A DNA stretch of 64,000 nt from Thioclava sediminum (GTDB lineage: Bacteria > Pseudomonadota > Alphaproteobacteria > Rhodobacterales > Rhodobacteraceae): assembly GCF_002020355.1 (NCBI RefSeq), contig NZ_MPZV01000001.1, positions 248,001-312,000 on the forward strand, written 5' to 3'. This document shows positions 15,429-24,649 of this stretch, piece after piece. A program made the position numbers and the translations under genes. Below the pieces are notes generated by a model. That model was not told the DNA's origin, did not search any database, and saw only the letters and a program-made list of their open reading frames with translations. Every line of letters starts with the position of its first letter. The first letter of the stretch is position 1.

Positions 15429-15515
15429 CTCGCTTGCGCGACGGTTAACGCGAGGTCAACCAAACGCGCGCCCCGTCGCCTCCCGACCTCGCGAACCGAG
15501 TGAAGGAGTGGGATT

Positions 15516-16757
15516 GTGATCATCAGCGGCGCATCGCTCGACATCCTGATGCTGACCCCGTGGTTTCCGAACCGCCCCGACGGCTGGCCGAGCCGCTTCG
15601 TCGCCGACAGCGCGCGGGCGCTCGCGCGGCAGGGTCACCGCGTACGGGTCGGCGTGTTGCGCGGGCTTACGCCTGCGGGCACAGCGCGACTCGCATCGCC
15701 CGAGCATCGCGGCGAGATCGAGGCGGCGCGCTTCCCCGAGATCGAGGAGATCCGCCTCGCGCGCTACCCGACGCTGCCCGGCGGGCTGATGCGCAAGCTG
15801 ACCAATCGCACGCTCGATCGGGCGCTCACGGCACTGGCGGGCGAGATGATCGCCGCGCGCCGCCCCGATGTGATCGTGGTGCAGACCGAGACGCTCGCCC
15901 CCGCCGCGCAGGCGCTGGCCGCGCGGATGGGCTTGCCTGTGGTGGGCGTGCTGCATGGCGAGAACAGCAATTGGCGGTATCTCTGGACCAACGGGCAGGC
16001 CGAGCGGTTTCGCGACGCCCTGGGCGGGCTCGACCGGCTTATCGTCGTGGGCGAGCCGCTGCGCCGTTTCGCGATCGATCTGTCCGGGCGCGCAGATCAT
16101 ATCGAGGTGGTGTGGAACGGGGTCGATCCGACGCCTGACCGCCCGGCCCCGCAGCAACCGGACGAGGCTCCCCTGCGGCTGGTGAGCGTCGCCAATCTGC
16201 ATCCCGCCAAAGGCTTGAACCTGCTGATCGCGGCGCTCGGACGGCTTGCCCGCGGGGGGGATGCGCCATGGCATCTGACGATCATCGGCGACGGGCCGGA
16301 GCGTGCCAATCTCGCCGCCCAGATCGCGCGGCAGGGGCTCGGGGATAGGATCACCCTCGCCGGTCAGAAACCACATGAAGATGTGCTCGCAACGCTCGGA
16401 AAAAGCGACATTTTCGTATTGCCGTCATGGCGGGAGGCTTTCGGGATCGTCTATCTCGAGGCGATGGCCGCTGGCGCGCTTTGCATCGGGGTCGAGGGCC
16501 AAGGCCCGGCGCAATTCATGCGCAACGGCGAGACCGGTTATCTGGTCGCGCCGCGCTCGGTCGGGGCGCTGGTCGAGGCGTTGCGCCCACTGCTGACCGG
16601 ACCGCGCAACGCTTGGCGCGAGATCGCGCGGTCTGGCACCCGGTTCGCCCGCGATCATGCCAGTTGGGACGCCCATGCGCGCGCATTGTCCGAAGTGCTG
16701 CACGTCGCCTGCGCCCGCACCGCTCCTTACCCGCAGGAGGCTCGCCTTGTCGGTTAA
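15516..16757 (+). CDS. Glycosyltransferase family 4 protein, first gene of the polysaccharide operon
   Basis: This 413-residue GT-B glycosyltransferase opens with an N-terminal acceptor domain (ILMLTPWFPNRPDGWPSRFV). Its C-terminal GT4 donor domain has LHPAKGLNLLI near residue 225, a GDGPER loop and the EX7E region REAFGIVYLEAMAAGALCIG near 308-327. It would add a sugar to a lipid-linked intermediate at the inner membrane. The start is a GTG at 15516 with AAGGAGTGGGATT upstream. Its stop overlaps the next gene by 11 bp. Donor and acceptor are unknown. Confidence 0.9.
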   Translation: MIISGASLDILMLTPWFPNRPDGWPSRFVADSARALARQGHRVRVGVLRGLTPAGTARLASPEHRGEIEAARFPEIEEIRLARYPTLPGGLMRKLTNRTLDRALTALAGEMIAARRPDVIVVQTETLAPAAQALAARMGLPVVGVLHGENSNWRYLWTNGQAERFRDALGGLDRLIVVGEPLRRFAIDLSGRADHIEVVWNGVDPTPDRPAPQQPDEAPLRLVSVANLHPAKGLNLLIAALGRLARGGDAPWHLTIIGDGPERANLAAQIARQGLGDRITLAGQKPHEDVLATLGKSDIFVLPSWREAFGIVYLEAMAAGALCIGVEGQGPAQFMRNGETGYLVAPRSVGALVEALRPLLTGPRNAWREIARSGTRFARDHASWDAHARALSEVLHVACARTAPYPQEARLVG

Positions 16758-17928
16758 GCCTGCCCGCCCCGAAGCCCGTCCCGGCCCCGCACTCGCAGTG
16801 CTGATCGAGCCCGCGCCCTACATGGTCGCAATGACCGCCGCGCTGGCCGCGCGCTGGCCTACCGATCTCACCGTTCGCTATGTCTCGGCGGCGGCGACGC
16901 AGAACTGGGCAGACGCCCCGCCCGAAACCGTCCTGCCTGCGAGGCGCCTGTCTGCCCTCGTCTCGCTCTGGCGCGAGATCCGCAGCACGCGACCCAAAGT
17001 CATTTTCGTCGCCGGTTGGGCGCATGTCCCCGTGCTGGCTGCGATCGTCCTCGGCAAGCTCTCGGGCGCGCGGATCATCGCGCTGAGCGACACGTGGATC
17101 AGCCCTGCACGCGCGGTTCGCGCGGTGCTCAAGCGTCGGATCCTCGAGATGATCGACGGTTTCTGCCCGGCAGGCCAGCGTGCTGCCGACTATCTTCGCG
17201 ACCAAGGCGTGCCGCCCGAGAAGATCGTCCCCGGACGGATGAGTTCGGACACCGCCGCCATCGCGCGCCACGTTCGCACCCTCGGCCCTGACGGGCGGCA
17301 GAAGATGCGCGCGCGGCTCGGGATCGCGGCCGATGCGCCCGTGTTGATGTTCCTCGGGCGGCTCGCCCCCGAGAAAGGGCTGGACCTGCTGCTGGACGCT
17401 TTCGCGCAGCTCAACGCCGCTCAGGCGCGTTTGATCGTGGCGGGCGACGGGCCGCTTGGCGAGACACTGGCGAAGGCGGCGGCACGCGATCCCCGTATCC
17501 TGTGGCGCGGGCGGCTCGAAGGGGCGGCGCTGCGCGATCACCTCGCCGCCGCGGATTGCCTTGTCCTGCCAAGCCGCGCCGAACCTTTCGGGCTGGTGAT
17601 CGGCGAGGCGCTCGCCGCCGGCTGCGGTGTCGTGGCAAGCGGGGCCTGCGGCGCGGTTCCCGACCTGCTGGGCGGGCGCGAGGCCGGGCTGATCGTGCCG
17701 CCGGGCGACGCCGGCGCATTGCATGCCGCGCTGGCCCGCGTCTGCGCCGATCCCTATCTGCGGGCCCGGATGCGGGCCGATACGCCTGCGGCCATCGCGG
17801 GCTGGTCGAGCGCGGGTTGGGCGAGCCAGCTCTACACGCTGGCCGAGCGGGTGACGCACGACGCGCCCGAAACCACGCGCGAAGCCACCGCCGCGCCCGC
17901 GCCCAACCGCAAGGCGAAACGCGCATGA
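16747..17928 (+). CDS. Glycosyltransferase family 4 protein
   Basis: The 393-residue GT-B enzyme shows LGRLAPEKGLDLLLDAF near residue 204, GDGPLGETL near 235 and the EX7E motif in AEPFGLVIGEALAAGCGVV near 280. The start is a TTG at 16747, 6 bp after AGGAGG at 16735-16740 and inside the end of the preceding gene. The frame is open upstream to 16657, but that part is the shadow of the previous gene. The C-terminus ends in a basic tail. Confidence 0.87.
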   Translation: MSVKPARPEARPGPALAVLIEPAPYMVAMTAALAARWPTDLTVRYVSAAATQNWADAPPETVLPARRLSALVSLWREIRSTRPKVIFVAGWAHVPVLAAIVLGKLSGARIIALSDTWISPARAVRAVLKRRILEMIDGFCPAGQRAADYLRDQGVPPEKIVPGRMSSDTAAIARHVRTLGPDGRQKMRARLGIAADAPVLMFLGRLAPEKGLDLLLDAFAQLNAAQARLIVAGDGPLGETLAKAAARDPRILWRGRLEGAALRDHLAAADCLVLPSRAEPFGLVIGEALAAGCGVVASGACGAVPDLLGGREAGLIVPPGDAGALHAALARVCADPYLRARMRADTPAAIAGWSSAGWASQLYTLAERVTHDAPETTREATAAPAPNRKAKRA

Positions 17929-19241
17929 GGCTCGCGATCCGCAAACGCGGCCTGTTGCTGGGCCTCGGCATCGCCGCCACCGCCGCGCCGAGCGTCATCT
18001 ATGTCAACATGCTCTTCGGACCCGGCGCGCGTTGGGCGGCGATCGGAATTCTGGTCCTCGCGCTTCTCCTCAATGGGCGGTTGTGGCGCAAGATACCGGG
18101 CGACGGGATGTATTTCCGGCTGGCGCTGCTGGGCTTGGCCGCGCTGTCTGCGCTGTGGTCGAGCGTGCCGCATCTGAGCGGGCCGAAAGCCGCGACCTAC
18201 GCGTTGACCGCGCTGGCCTTCGCCTCGGCAGGCGCGGCCTGGGCACAGCAAACGCGGCGGCGCGATCTCTTCGCGATCCTCTGGCCGCTGCTGGCGCTGG
18301 TGCTGTTCGCCGGGATCGGCGGGCTGCGCTCGGGCTTCGGCACGGTCGAGATGAACGCGGATATCTCGCTCTATCGGGGGCTGAGCGCCAATTCCAACTT
18401 CCTCGCCCTGATGATCCTCACCGTCGCGCCACTGCCGCTGTGGCGGCTCGCGCAGCGCCGGATCGGACGGCAGAGACGGCTGTTCTGGCGGGCTGTGGCG
18501 CTGATCCTGACGGTGCTGGTGCTGATGAGCCTGTCGCGGGCGAGCCTGCTGTCGCTAACGGTGCTGATCGTGGCCTTTCTTCTGGGGCGTGGCTTCAAGC
18601 GGTTGGCGACGGCGGCGGCAACGCTCGGAGCCGTGCTGTCGCTTCTGTGGCTTTATTTCCCGAACCGGGCGGAGGCGCTGACGCAGCGCTATCTCTTCAA
18701 GGCGTCCGCACAGACCGAGACCCTGATCGCCTCGCGCGCAGAGACATGGGCCGCGACGCTCGAAGGGGCCCGCGCGGGCGGCATCTTCGGGCTGGGCTTC
18801 GGCGTCTCGTATGGGTTCGACGACTACGCGCTGTCGGCGAGCGCGTCGCACTATGGGCGCGAGAAGACCAATTCGGCGCTGGCGCTGATCGAAGAGGTCG
18901 GGCTTGCGGGGGCGGTCCTATTCACCGGAATGCTGCTCCTGATCACGCGCGGCGCGGTTCTCGCGGCCCGACATGCGCGCCGCCGCAGCGACCGGGTGCT
19001 GATGGCGCTGTTGCTGGGCTACCTCGCGGCGCTCTTCACCCATGCGCAGTTCGAGGCATGGCTGCTCTCGCCCGGAGGCGCCGCCACCCCCGCCTTCTGG
19101 ACCGCGCTGGGGATGACGACCGCACTGGCCAAGCGCATTCGCACCCGGCTCAAGCCCGCTCGGCTCAGCCCGAGCGTGGCAGGCGCGATCGAAGCCGTCC
19201 GGGTACGCTTCCCCCAAGCTGCGGTGCGCTCAAATGCGTGA
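17925..19241 (+). CDS. O-antigen ligase / polymerase family membrane protein
   Basis: The 438-residue polytopic membrane protein has about ten hydrophobic segments and a large periplasmic loop around residues 265-315. Features of the WaaL/Wzy superfamily are visible: an arginine after the membrane segments in SRAETWAATLEGAR near 270 and GLGFGVSYG near 288. It would polymerise or ligate the polysaccharide on the periplasmic side. Starts in an ATGA overlap. Polymerase (Wzy) and ligase (WaaL) cannot be told apart by sequence; the flippase two genes on supports a Wzx/Wzy-type pathway. Confidence 0.82.
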   Translation: MRLAIRKRGLLLGLGIAATAAPSVIYVNMLFGPGARWAAIGILVLALLLNGRLWRKIPGDGMYFRLALLGLAALSALWSSVPHLSGPKAATYALTALAFASAGAAWAQQTRRRDLFAILWPLLALVLFAGIGGLRSGFGTVEMNADISLYRGLSANSNFLALMILTVAPLPLWRLAQRRIGRQRRLFWRAVALILTVLVLMSLSRASLLSLTVLIVAFLLGRGFKRLATAAATLGAVLSLLWLYFPNRAEALTQRYLFKASAQTETLIASRAETWAATLEGARAGGIFGLGFGVSYGFDDYALSASASHYGREKTNSALALIEEVGLAGAVLFTGMLLLITRGAVLAARHARRRSDRVLMALLLGYLAALFTHAQFEAWLLSPGGAATPAFWTALGMTTALAKRIRTRLKPARLSPSVAGAIEAVRVRFPQAAVRSNA

Positions 19242-19851
19242 CGCCATGCCCGTCCCTGTCCCGCCGCAACCGGGCCCCTCCCCCCGGCAAGGTCCCTTCC
19301 GGCCGATCGCCACGCAGGACCTGTCCCGCTTTCCCCGCCCGGTAATCGCGGGTAATCGCCGCTTCGGCTGGCGCGCGGCGTGGTATCTGGTCAACGCGCT
19401 TTTCTTCCAATCGTCGCTCTTCGCCCTCATCCCCTCACGGGCGAAAGCGGCAATCCTTCGCGGGTTCGGGGCGAAAGTCGGCCCCGGCCTCGTCTGCAAG
19501 CCACGCGTCACGATAAAATACCCGTGGCTTCTGGAGATCGGCGCGCATGTCTGGCTAGGCGAGCGCGTCTGGATCGACAATCCCGGCCCCGTGCGGATCG
19601 GCGCACATGTCTGCATTAGCCAAGGGGTGCGCATCGTCACCGGCAGCCATGACTGGGCGCGCGGCGATTTCCGCTTCTTCGCGCGGCCCATCGAGATCGG
19701 CGACAGCGCATGGGTCACGGCGCATCGCGTCCTGCGCCCCGGCGCCATCGTGCCGCCGCGTGTCGTCGTTTTGGGCGATGTCAGCGCCGGAGACGGGCGC
19801 GGCCCGCGCGCGGCATCGGATGGCGTATCGTCGGAAGGAGGTGTCCGATGA
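19234..19851 (+). CDS. WcaF-like sugar O-acetyltransferase
   Basis: The 205-residue protein resembles the putative colanic acid acetyltransferase WcaF/CapG group. An N-terminal amphipathic region (RRFGWRAAWYLVNALFFQSS) precedes left-handed beta-helix hexapeptide repeats from about residue 85 to 175, with VRIVTGSHDWARGDF holding the probable catalytic His. It would acetylate a sugar of the polymer or a precursor. Its last 25 residues (after GDVSAGDG) depart from the usual repeat pattern. It overlaps the ligase gene by 8 bp. Confidence 0.82.
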   Translation: MRDAMPVPVPPQPGPSPRQGPFRPIATQDLSRFPRPVIAGNRRFGWRAAWYLVNALFFQSSLFALIPSRAKAAILRGFGAKVGPGLVCKPRVTIKYPWLLEIGAHVWLGERVWIDNPGPVRIGAHVCISQGVRIVTGSHDWARGDFRFFARPIEIGDSAWVTAHRVLRPGAIVPPRVVVLGDVSAGDGRGPRAASDGVSSEGGVR

Positions 19852-21413
19852 GCGTCTCCGTATTGTCCCCCCGGCCTTTGCCCTCCTCCTCACCACAAAC
19901 ACCTCCGTCGCGTGCGATGCGCAATGGGGCTATCGCATGGGGACAGATCGCAGGCGGGCTGGTCGCGCGGTTTCTGAGCACCCGCTTTGCGCTCACCGCT
20001 TTGGGGATCGAAGCGATGGGCGCCTATCTCGCAGCTCTTGCCCTGGCTCTGATCGCGAGCATTGTGACCGGCGCCCTGCAAAGCACGACGCTGCGGGCGC
20101 TCTCCCTTGCGCCGCTGGCTCAGCGCCCGCGCCTCTTCAATGCGCTGATCGGGCTGCATCTCCGGGTCGCGCTCGGCGTGGCGGGGATCGGTGCGTTTCT
20201 CGGCCCACCCGCGCTGGCGGGGCTGTTCGAGCTGCCCCCCGCGCTGGCGGATCAGGCCCAGATCGCCTTCTTCTGCGTTCTGGCGGCGAGCGTCGTCGCG
20301 ATCGCGCTCGCCCCGTACGAGATCGCCTTGCAGGCGCACGAACGGTTCGGGCTGTTCGCCGCGCTCGATCTGGCGCGGGCTGTCGCGCTGATCCCGGTGG
20401 CGTATCTTCTGATCGGGCAGCCGACCCCGCCGCTTGCCGCTTTCGCGGCGCTATCCGCCGGGCTGAGCCTGAGCGTAACCCTTGCGGGGGCGTGGCAGGT
20501 GCGCAAATCCCTGCCCGAGACGCGGCTGCATCTGCACTGGATCCTGAACATCCGCCCTGCGCGCGGTCAGGCCGCGCTCCTGTCGTGGTCAGTTCTCGGC
20601 GGGCTGGCGGCGAGTGCGCGGGCGCAGGGCATGGTTCTTCTGATGGCCGCGCTGGGCGGTCCGGTCGCGAGCGCGGCCTATGGGCTGGGCAACCAACTCC
20701 CCGCCGCTTTGCGCCAATTCTCTGACGCCACGCGTCAGGTTCTGGCCCCGCGCATCTATGCCGATCATGCGGCACAAGGCTCTGACGGCAGCGTCACCGG
20801 CGCGCTGGTCGCCAGCCGGATCGCTGCGCTGATCGCGTTCGGGGCGGCGATCCCGATGGCGTTGAACGCCCCGGCGCTGCTGTCGCTCTGGCTGGGCCGC
20901 AGCAACCCCGAGATGGCGCTGGTGGTGCGGCTGATGCTGGCGGCACTCGCGCTCGATCAGCTGAGCGCGGGCTTGGGGCTGGCCTTTCTCGCGCGCGGTC
21001 GCATCGCATGGATGCAGGGCTGGGGCGCGGCGCTGGCGGTGATGAGCCTACCCGCCGCCTTCCTCGCAGGTCGGGCCAGTGGCGAGATCGGCGCGGCGCT
21101 TTGGGTGGCGCTTGCCGCCACCACCGCGATCGCCGCGCTACGGATTATGCTTCTGACCCGCCTTTCCCCCGGCACCGCCACACGCTGGGCGCGCGAGACG
21201 TTGATACCGGTGGTGGCGAGCACGCTGCCCGTGGCGCTTGGCGCGGCGCTGGTGCAGGGAACGCTGCCCGAGGGCGCGCCACGGCTGGCGCTGAGCCTCG
21301 GGCTCTGCGCGGCGCTCTGGCTCGGGGCAAGCTGGCGGCTGGGGCTGAGCGCGCGAGAACGTGCGCGGCTGACCGCACTCCTGCGACGCCGCCCGGCGGA
21401 GGGACCGGCATGA
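19848..21413 (+). CDS. Wzx-like lipopolysaccharide flippase
   Basis: The 521-residue integral membrane protein has about 12-14 hydrophobic segments and the length of polysaccharide transporters of the MOP/MATE superfamily (Wzx, RfbX). It would flip lipid-linked repeat units across the inner membrane. The ATG at 19848 overlaps the upstream stop (ATGA) and is preceded by the near-perfect Shine-Dalgarno GGAAGGAGGTG. An arginine-rich tail closes the protein. Confidence 0.82.
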   Translation: MSVSVLSPRPLPSSSPQTPPSRAMRNGAIAWGQIAGGLVARFLSTRFALTALGIEAMGAYLAALALALIASIVTGALQSTTLRALSLAPLAQRPRLFNALIGLHLRVALGVAGIGAFLGPPALAGLFELPPALADQAQIAFFCVLAASVVAIALAPYEIALQAHERFGLFAALDLARAVALIPVAYLLIGQPTPPLAAFAALSAGLSLSVTLAGAWQVRKSLPETRLHLHWILNIRPARGQAALLSWSVLGGLAASARAQGMVLLMAALGGPVASAAYGLGNQLPAALRQFSDATRQVLAPRIYADHAAQGSDGSVTGALVASRIAALIAFGAAIPMALNAPALLSLWLGRSNPEMALVVRLMLAALALDQLSAGLGLAFLARGRIAWMQGWGAALAVMSLPAAFLAGRASGEIGAALWVALAATTAIAALRIMLLTRLSPGTATRWARETLIPVVASTLPVALGAALVQGTLPEGAPRLALSLGLCAALWLGASWRLGLSARERARLTALLRRRPAEGPA

Positions 21414-22564
21414 GCGCGCCCCCCCAAAAACCGCGCGCCGTGCTCGCCCATGGGATCTGGGGGCGCGGCGGAGCGGAGGCTGTGGCCGCCTGGACGCTCG
21501 TGGCGCTGCGCGAGCGGTTCGATCTGACCCTCGTCACCCGCGGCGGCTTCGACTGCGAGGCGCTCAACGCGCTGGCGGGCACCGACCTCTCTCCCGGCGA
21601 TCTGCGGGTTCTCACGCTGCCCGCGCGAAGCCGCATCGGCACGCTTGAGGCCGCGCGGTTCAACCGGGCGCTGGCGGCGCTCGGGCGGGACTACGATCTT
21701 CGGGTCTCGTTGTCTGGCGTCCGCCGCTGGAATGCGCCCGCGCTGCATCTGCTCTCTGCCCGCGATTGGCATCCCGCGCTCGCAGGGCAAATGGGCCCGC
21801 GCGCGAAGATCCTGCGCCGCGTGATCGACGGCCCCGCCCTGCGCCCGCGCCCCGATGACACCGTGATCGCCAATTCGCGCTGGCTGGCTGCGGCGAGTGC
21901 CCCGCTTTGCCCCGGCCGGGTCCGCGTTATCGCCCCGCCGGTGGCGCTGGCCGCCGCCTCCGGCCCGATCCGCGACTGGGCGGCGCGGCGGGAGGATGTG
22001 CTCGTCTTCGGGCGGATCGCACCGGAAAAACGGATCGAGCGGGTCATCGCCATCGTCGCGCGCGCCCGTGCCCAAGGGTTTCGCGGCAGGCTCGTGATCG
22101 CCGGGCCCGACGGGCCGCCCGATTACATTGCCCGGATTCGCGCACTGATCGCAGGGCAGAATTGGATCGAACGGCTGCCCCCGCAGAGCGGTGCCGCGAA
22201 AGCCGCGCTTCTGGGATCGCTGCGCTACGGGCTCAATTGCTGCGAGGTGGAGGCCTTCGGCATCGCCACCGCCGAGATGGCCGCCAGCGGGATGATCCCT
22301 CTGGTGCCGCGCGGAACCGGGCAGGACGAGATCGTCTCCGCCCCGGACTGCCGCTTCTCGGGCGAGGCAGAGGCCGCGCGCTGCCTGCTGGCCCTGTCGC
22401 GCGACGCGGACCTGCAATCCCGGCTCAGCGCCGCCCTGCAGGCCGACGTCACGCGCTTCGCCCCTGCCCGGTTCACCGCCGCCCTCGCGACCGCGGCTAT
22501 GGACCATCTCTCTACCGACCCGATGCCCCAACCGGAGTTCTCCCATGACCTCTCCCCCGCCTGA
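21410..22564 (+). CDS. Glycosyltransferase family 4 protein
   Basis: The 384-residue GT4-like enzyme opens with AVLAHGIWGRGGAEAVAAW, a glycine-rich N-terminal loop, and has GRIAPEKRIERVIAIVARA near residue 200. The EX7E region (EVEAFGIATAEMAASGMIPL) lies near 278. A long Ala/Arg-rich linker joins the domains. It starts in an ATGA overlap with the flippase and overlaps the next gene by 20 bp. The donor sugar is unknown. Confidence 0.85.
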   Translation: MSAPPQKPRAVLAHGIWGRGGAEAVAAWTLVALRERFDLTLVTRGGFDCEALNALAGTDLSPGDLRVLTLPARSRIGTLEAARFNRALAALGRDYDLRVSLSGVRRWNAPALHLLSARDWHPALAGQMGPRAKILRRVIDGPALRPRPDDTVIANSRWLAAASAPLCPGRVRVIAPPVALAAASGPIRDWAARREDVLVFGRIAPEKRIERVIAIVARARAQGFRGRLVIAGPDGPPDYIARIRALIAGQNWIERLPPQSGAAKAALLGSLRYGLNCCEVEAFGIATAEMAASGMIPLVPRGTGQDEIVSAPDCRFSGEAEAARCLLALSRDADLQSRLSAALQADVTRFAPARFTAALATAAMDHLSTDPMPQPEFSHDLSPA

Positions 22565-23762
22565 AATCACGGTTCTGCACGTCGTGCCGGACCTGCGCCG
22601 CAGCGCCGGAGGGATCGCAGCCAATGCGCCCGCTCTGGCGGAGGCGCTTGCGGCGCAGGGCATCGCGAGCCGCTTTCTGACCCGTGCCTTCGACCCGGAC
22701 GCGGATATCGCTGAGCACTGCCTGCGCGTCGCGCCCACGCGAGGTCCGAACGTCGCGCAGCTGGCGCGGGCGATGGCCGGGATACGCGCGCAAGTGAGGG
22801 CCGGCGCGCGGATGGTGGTGCATAGCCACGGGCTGTGGGATCCGCTGAACCATGCGGGACTGCGCCTTGCGATCGATCTGGGGCTGGGCCGGATCGTCAG
22901 CCCGCACGGGATGCTGCTGCCATGGGCGCGAGCGCATAAGCGGCGCAAGAAAGACCTCGCGTGGCACCTGTATCAGCGTCGCGATCTGGCGCGGGCGGAG
23001 CTTTTGCACGTCACCTCGCAAGCCGAGGCGGACGCGGTCGCGCAGCATTGCCCGGTCGCGCGGATCGCGCAGGTTCCGCTGGGGATCGCCTTGCCACCGG
23101 AGGGTGCGCCAACCCGGACGCGCAGCCCGAACGGGCGCAAACGCCTCCTGTTTCTCGGGCGGCTGCACCGGGTGAAGAACCTCGACACATTGATCCGCGC
23201 CTTCGCCGCCTGCGCGCCGCGCAATTGGGAGCTGCGGATCGCAGGCCCCGACGAGGACGGCCTGACCCCGGCGCTTTGCGCGCGCGCCGCCGAGCGGGGT
23301 GCAGCGGAACGCATCACGCTCGCAGGGCCGGTCTGGGGTGCTGCGAAACAGGCGGAAATCGCGGCGGCGGATGCGCTGATCCTGCCGAGCCATACCGAGA
23401 ATTTCGGCACTGTGGTGGCCGAAGCGCTGGCCGCCGCGCGTCCCGTGATCGCGACGACCGGAAGCCCTTGGGGTGAACTGAGCGCATCGGGCTGCGGCTG
23501 GTGGGTCGCGCCCGATCTGGCGGGCTTGGGCGGCGCGATTGCGGCGCTTGGTGCGACCACCGGACCTGAGCGGGCGGCGATGGGCGCGCGCGGGCGGGCG
23601 CTTGTGGCCCGAACCTATCTCTGGCCGCAGGTCGGGGCGCAGATGGCGGCACTTTATCGGCAGGTCGCGGCCCTGCGTGCGGAGGCTGCACGGAGCGGCC
23701 AAGGTGCTGCGCCGCAAGACCCCGAGCGTATCGCAAACCTCTTCGGGAGGGCGGGCGAATGA
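22545..23762 (+). CDS. Glycosyltransferase family 4 protein
   Basis: The 405-residue GT4 protein has GGIAANAPALAEALAAQG in the acceptor domain and the acceptor-site HSHGLWDPLNHAG near residue 93. LGRLHRVKNLDTLIRAFAAC lies near 204. HTENFGTVVAEALAAARPVI near 283 is the EX7E motif. The start lies 20 bp inside the preceding gene with GGAGTTCTCCC upstream. It is likely to add one sugar of the repeat unit. Confidence 0.88.
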   Translation: MTSPPPEITVLHVVPDLRRSAGGIAANAPALAEALAAQGIASRFLTRAFDPDADIAEHCLRVAPTRGPNVAQLARAMAGIRAQVRAGARMVVHSHGLWDPLNHAGLRLAIDLGLGRIVSPHGMLLPWARAHKRRKKDLAWHLYQRRDLARAELLHVTSQAEADAVAQHCPVARIAQVPLGIALPPEGAPTRTRSPNGRKRLLFLGRLHRVKNLDTLIRAFAACAPRNWELRIAGPDEDGLTPALCARAAERGAAERITLAGPVWGAAKQAEIAAADALILPSHTENFGTVVAEALAAARPVIATTGSPWGELSASGCGWWVAPDLAGLGGAIAALGATTGPERAAMGARGRALVARTYLWPQVGAQMAALYRQVAALRAEAARSGQGAAPQDPERIANLFGRAGE

Positions 23763-24649
23763 GCCGCATGCTGCGCCACCGGTTCGACCGGCTGATGAGC
23801 TATCACCTCGCCGAGCGGCTGCCCCAACAGGGTCTTGCGCTGGCGCGGGGCAACGGGCTCAGCGCCTATTGGTTTCGCGAGACGCTGAATTTCGGCGATC
23901 TGCTGACGCCCGCGATCCTGCGCCATCACGGTTTCACTCCGGTCCATGCCTATCCCGACCGCGCGCAGCTGACCGCGACCGGATCGGTGCTCGAACACCT
24001 GAGCGAGCAATATCGCGGCACGATCCTCGGCTCCGGGTTCATCGATGCGCGTAGCACACGGCGCTTCACCGGGGCGCGGATCGTGGGGCTGCGCGGCGCG
24101 CTGAGCCGGGACCGGGTCGAGGGGCTGGGCCATAGCGTGACCCTCGGCGATCCCGGACTTTACGCAACACGTCTTCTCGTTGGAGGGACCGAGAAACGGC
24201 CCACCCTGCCCGCGCCGACCCACGCCTTCGGGCTGGTGGCCCATCACGCCCATCTCGACGCGCCGGAATTCGCGGCACTGAAAGCACGGCACGGGGCGGC
24301 AATCCGGCTGATCTCGCCCGCCGCGCCGCCTGCGCAGGTGATCGCGCAGATCGCCACATGCGAACGTATCGCCTCGGCCTCGCTGCACGGGCTCATCGCG
24401 GCGGATGCGCTTGGCCTGCCCGCGATCTGGCTTGCCGCGCCGGGGCTGATCGGCGGGCGGTTCAAATTCGACGATTACGCCAGCGCGGTGGCCCGGCGCG
24501 GCTGGGAGCCCGCGGCGCTTACAGGCTCGGAAAGCCTCGCCGATCTGTGCGCTCTCGCGAGCTGCGCCCCGCAAGACGCCATCGACGGCGTGATCGCCGG
24601 GCTGGCCCGCGCCTTCACCGAATTCGCCGAGGAGGTCGCCCTCGCATGA
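23759..24649 (+). CDS. Polysaccharide pyruvyl transferase family protein
   Basis: The 296-residue protein shows the pyruvyl transferase fold markers NFGDLLTPAILRHHG near residue 43, a TGSVLEHL segment near 74, LRGALSRDRVEGLG near 112 and SASLHGLIAADALGLPAIW near 206. Related enzymes (ExoV, GumL, CsaB) add ketal-linked pyruvate from phosphoenolpyruvate to a sugar, giving the polymer negative charge. It starts in an ATGA overlap. The acceptor sugar is unknown. Confidence 0.85.
   Translation: MSRMLRHRFDRLMSYHLAERLPQQGLALARGNGLSAYWFRETLNFGDLLTPAILRHHGFTPVHAYPDRAQLTATGSVLEHLSEQYRGTILGSGFIDARSTRRFTGARIVGLRGALSRDRVEGLGHSVTLGDPGLYATRLLVGGTEKRPTLPAPTHAFGLVAHHAHLDAPEFAALKARHGAAIRLISPAAPPAQVIAQIATCERIASASLHGLIAADALGLPAIWLAAPGLIGGRFKFDDYASAVARRGWEPAALTGSESLADLCALASCAPQDAIDGVIAGLARAFTEFAEEVALA

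Noticed and set aside
20957-22948. 663-codon minus-strand open frame opposite the flippase and glycosyltransferase genes
   Set aside because: The plus-strand genes form an unbroken coupled chain with family motifs; the antisense frame has none.
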